The position numbers were made by a program, and so were the translations under genes. Below the pieces are notes generated by a model. The model made no database searches. It saw only the letters and a list, made by a program, of their open reading frames with translations, and was not told the origin of the DNA. Positions 11,496 to 13,596 of a stretch of DNA of 13,596 nt are shown here, piece after piece. Origin of the DNA: an uncultured Fastidiosipila sp. (GTDB taxonomy: Bacteria; Bacillota; Clostridia; Saccharofermentanales; Fastidiosipilaceae); assembly GCA_938014865.1 (NCBI GenBank), contig CALLQJ010000339.1:1-13596 (forward strand), in the 5' to 3' direction. Each line of letters starts with the position of its first letter. The first letter of the stretch is position 1.

Positions 11496-13596
11496 GTTTT
11501 CCGCCCTTTCTGGCAATCAGCTGCCTGGCCTCGCGGCTGAGATCATAAATTTCCCGGAGCGCCTCCAGCGGGGTCATGTTCTGCGCATCCAGTTCACTCA
11601 AGCGTTCCATGATGTGGTCATTCTGCCGCAGCACCATAGAAGAGCTGAAAAGATCCATCTGCCCGTCCATAACCTGTACGGCAGGTTTCGCGCGTTTTTT
11701 GGCCTGCCCGCGGCCTTCTTGTTCCAGTTTGTACAATATGTCATTCGCGCGCTCTACGACTTCCGGCGGCACGCCCGCCAGCCGGGCCACTTCCACCCCG
11801 TAGCTTTCATCCGAAGGCCCTTTGCGGATATGATGCAGGAAACGGATTTCGCGCTCGCCCTCGCGCTTTTGTACCGCGACATGTAGATTTTGTATGCCGT
11901 TCACCAGGCCTTCCAGATCTGTAAGTTCATGATAATGCGTGGCAAAAAGCGTACGGGCGCCCAAAATATTTTTATCGGCAATATGTTCAATAACGGCCCA
12001 GGCAATCGACAGGCCGTCATAGGTAGAGGTCCCGCGGCCGATTTCATCGAGGATCAAAAGGCTCGACGGCGTGGCATTATCCAGAATATGGGCCACCTCA
12101 TTCATTTCCACCATAAAGGTAGACTGGCCGCCGGCCAAGTCATCCGAAGCGCCGATACGGGTAAAGATCTGATCACAGATGCCGATGGTCGCCGCATCCG
12201 CCGGAACGAAAGAGCCCATCTGCGCCAGGATCACCATCTGCGCGATCTGACGCATGTAAGTTGATTTGCCGGACATATTAGGCCCGGTCAGAATGATCAG
12301 GCGCTTGTCCTGATCATCCAGATAGGTATCATTCGCCACAAATTCGCCGGGATCGAGCATCTTCTCAACCACGGCATGACGGCCCGCCTTAATATCGATC
12401 ACACGTTCCAAGGTGATTTCGGGACGCACATAATGATTGCGTTCCGCCGTTTCCGCCAGGCTGAGATAACAGTCCAGCTCCGCAAGGATATCCGCATCCC
12501 GTGAGATTGTATCAGACTCAGCTTTGCTCCTATCGCGCAGTTTACAGAAGACCTCATACTCGCGGTCCAGAAGATTGCGCTCGGCATGCAGAATCTTATC
12601 TTCCATTTCCTTTAATTCCGGTACGGTATAACGCTGTGAATTCGTCAGCGTCTGCCGCGGGTGGTAGCGCTCCGGCACCAGCGGAATATTCGAATTTGTC
12701 ACTTCGATGTAATAGCCGAAGACGCGGTTATAGCCGACTCTAAGTTTCTTTATGCAGCTCTCTTTCCGTTCTTTTTTCTCCAGATCCAGAATCCAGCCGC
12801 TGCCTTTTTCATGCGCTTCCCGGTAACGGTCCACTTCCTCATCAAAACCGTCCCGGATCAGCCCGCCTTCATGCAGGGTAATCGGCAGATCGTCCGCCAG
12901 ACCGCGTTCCAAAGTATCCGTCAGCTCCTCCAGCGGATCGAGGGAGCGGGCCATGTTCTTCAGAATCGGCGAATCCGAAGACGCGAGAAGTTCAATCAAG
13001 GTCGGCAGCTTGCGCAGGGAGCGCATAAGCGCGGCCAGATCCCGCGCATTGAGATTTCCTAAGGTCAGTTTGCCGACCAGACGCTGCAGGTCATTCATCC
13101 CGCTCAGGCTCTCTTTCAGTTCCTGACGCAGGATAAAGCCGTCTTTCAAAGACTCCACGGCATCCAGCCGGTAATTGATTTCATTAGGGTTGATGAGCGG
13201 CTGTTCGAGCCAGCGCCTGAGCAGGCGGCTCCCCATAGCGGTTTCACAGTGATCCAGGACCCAGAGGAGACTGCCTTTTTTCTTGCGGTCCCGGATGGTT
13301 TCCGTCAGTTCAAGGTTTTTCGCCGCACTGTGGCCTAAGATCATAAACTGCGAAATCTCATAAACATCCAGATGTTTCAGATGGTCCGGAATCTGCTTTT
13401 GCGTGTCTTCTATGTAATACAGCAGGGCCGCGGCGGCCGCCTTAAGGTATTCCCGGTTTAATTCGCCTTTCGGCAGGATGTCTTCATAGGCTTCCGGCGA
13501 AAAATGTTCCGGAGCTATCTTGGTAAGGTAAAAATGCTCTTTTTCCAGCTGCTTCGCTAAATCCGAAAGGTAAAACTCGGGATTGCACAAAAGTTC
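11485..13596 (-). CDS. mutS: DNA mismatch repair protein MutS (N-terminus outside the window)
   Basis: Recognises mismatches and small loops and recruits MutL with ATP. About 703 C-terminal residues are visible; full-length MutS is about 850-870, so the mismatch-binding domain I and most of domain II lie beyond the window and the Phe-x-Glu motif cannot be checked. The frame is open to the window edge. Lever/clamp domains precede the ATPase, which shows Walker A GPNMSGKST, the ABC signature area SDDLAGGQSTF, Walker B LLILDEIGRGTST and the switch His in ATHYHE. Near the C-terminus QMDLF (plus-strand 11647-11661) fits the sliding-clamp-binding motif found in Gram-positive MutS. The final codons contain the mutL ribosome binding site and overlap the mutL start. 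First gene seen of the mutS-mutL-miaA-hfq run. Confidence 0.97.
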   Translation of the reverse strand, partial: ELLCNPEFYLSDLAKQLEKEHFYLTKIAPEHFSPEAYEDILPKGELNREYLKAAAAALLYYIEDTQKQIPDHLKHLDVYEISQFMILGHSAAKNLELTETIRDRKKKGSLLWVLDHCETAMGSRLLRRWLEQPLINPNEINYRLDAVESLKDGFILRQELKESLSGMNDLQRLVGKLTLGNLNARDLAALMRSLRKLPTLIELLASSDSPILKNMARSLDPLEELTDTLERGLADDLPITLHEGGLIRDGFDEEVDRYREAHEKGSGWILDLEKKERKESCIKKLRVGYNRVFGYYIEVTNSNIPLVPERYHPRQTLTNSQRYTVPELKEMEDKILHAERNLLDREYEVFCKLRDRSKAESDTISRDADILAELDCYLSLAETAERNHYVRPEITLERVIDIKAGRHAVVEKMLDPGEFVANDTYLDDQDKRLIILTGPNMSGKSTYMRQIAQMVILAQMGSFVPADAATIGICDQIFTRIGASDDLAGGQSTFMVEMNEVAHILDNATPSSLLILDEIGRGTSTYDGLSIAWAVIEHIADKNILGARTLFATHYHELTDLEGLVNGIQNLHVAVQKREGEREIRFLHHIRKGPSDESYGVEVARLAGVPPEVVERANDILYKLEQEGRGQAKKRAKPAVQVMDGQMDLFSSSMVLRQNDHIMERLSELDAQNMTPLEALREIYDLSREARQLIARKGGKHGE

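Overview
The window is chromosomal DNA of a low-to-mid GC Gram-positive bacterium (Bacillota, most likely a Clostridia-type lineage). The grounds are the linked block mutS-mutL-miaA-hfq next to lexA and a XerC/D-type recombinase, a MutL that keeps its endonuclease motif, a MutS with a C-terminal clamp-binding motif, a Gram-positive LexA operator (GAAC-N4-GTTT), strong AGGAG-type ribosome binding sites and TATAAT-like promoters. No species can be named from the sequence alone. Nothing looks like a phage, insertion sequence, CRISPR array, rRNA or tRNA.

Left part (1-2878, + strand): the 3' end of a type-2 2-isopropylmalate synthase gene (leucine biosynthesis) with a strong terminator, then a promoter and a complete AMP-forming acyl-CoA synthetase gene with its own terminator. 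Positions 3040-3737 have no convincing gene. This stretch holds an AT-rich block, a promoter-like sequence with a TACA-N2-TGTA palindrome at its expected start point, a 14-bp inverted repeat beside two phased DnaA-box-like 9-mers, and short degenerate repeats.

Middle part (3738-7908): an aspartate-semialdehyde dehydrogenase gene (asd, - strand; lysine/threonine/methionine branch) is divergent from a XerC/D-like tyrosine recombinase gene (+). The recombinase gene converges on a gene for an unrecognised, charged, tail-anchored membrane protein (- strand). That gene is divergent from lexA (+), and both have readable promoters in the shared intergenic region. lexA has a LexA box on its own promoter, so it should be autoregulated.

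Right part (7947-13596, - strand): hfq, miaA, mutL and the 3' portion of mutS run in one direction, transcribed mutS to mutL to miaA to hfq. mutS and mutL overlap by 11 bases. A bidirectional terminator separates hfq from lexA. Together the right half is a genome-maintenance and RNA-modification cluster: mismatch repair (MutS, MutL), tRNA A37 prenylation (MiaA), an unusual Hfq, the SOS repressor (LexA) and a chromosome-dimer-type recombinase.

Most of the window is ordinary housekeeping DNA. The items most worth a second look are the tail-anchored protein divergent from lexA (a position where other Gram-positives keep SOS division inhibitors), the strongly divergent Hfq, the duplicated last six codons of mutL, and the structured gene-free region at 3100-3700.
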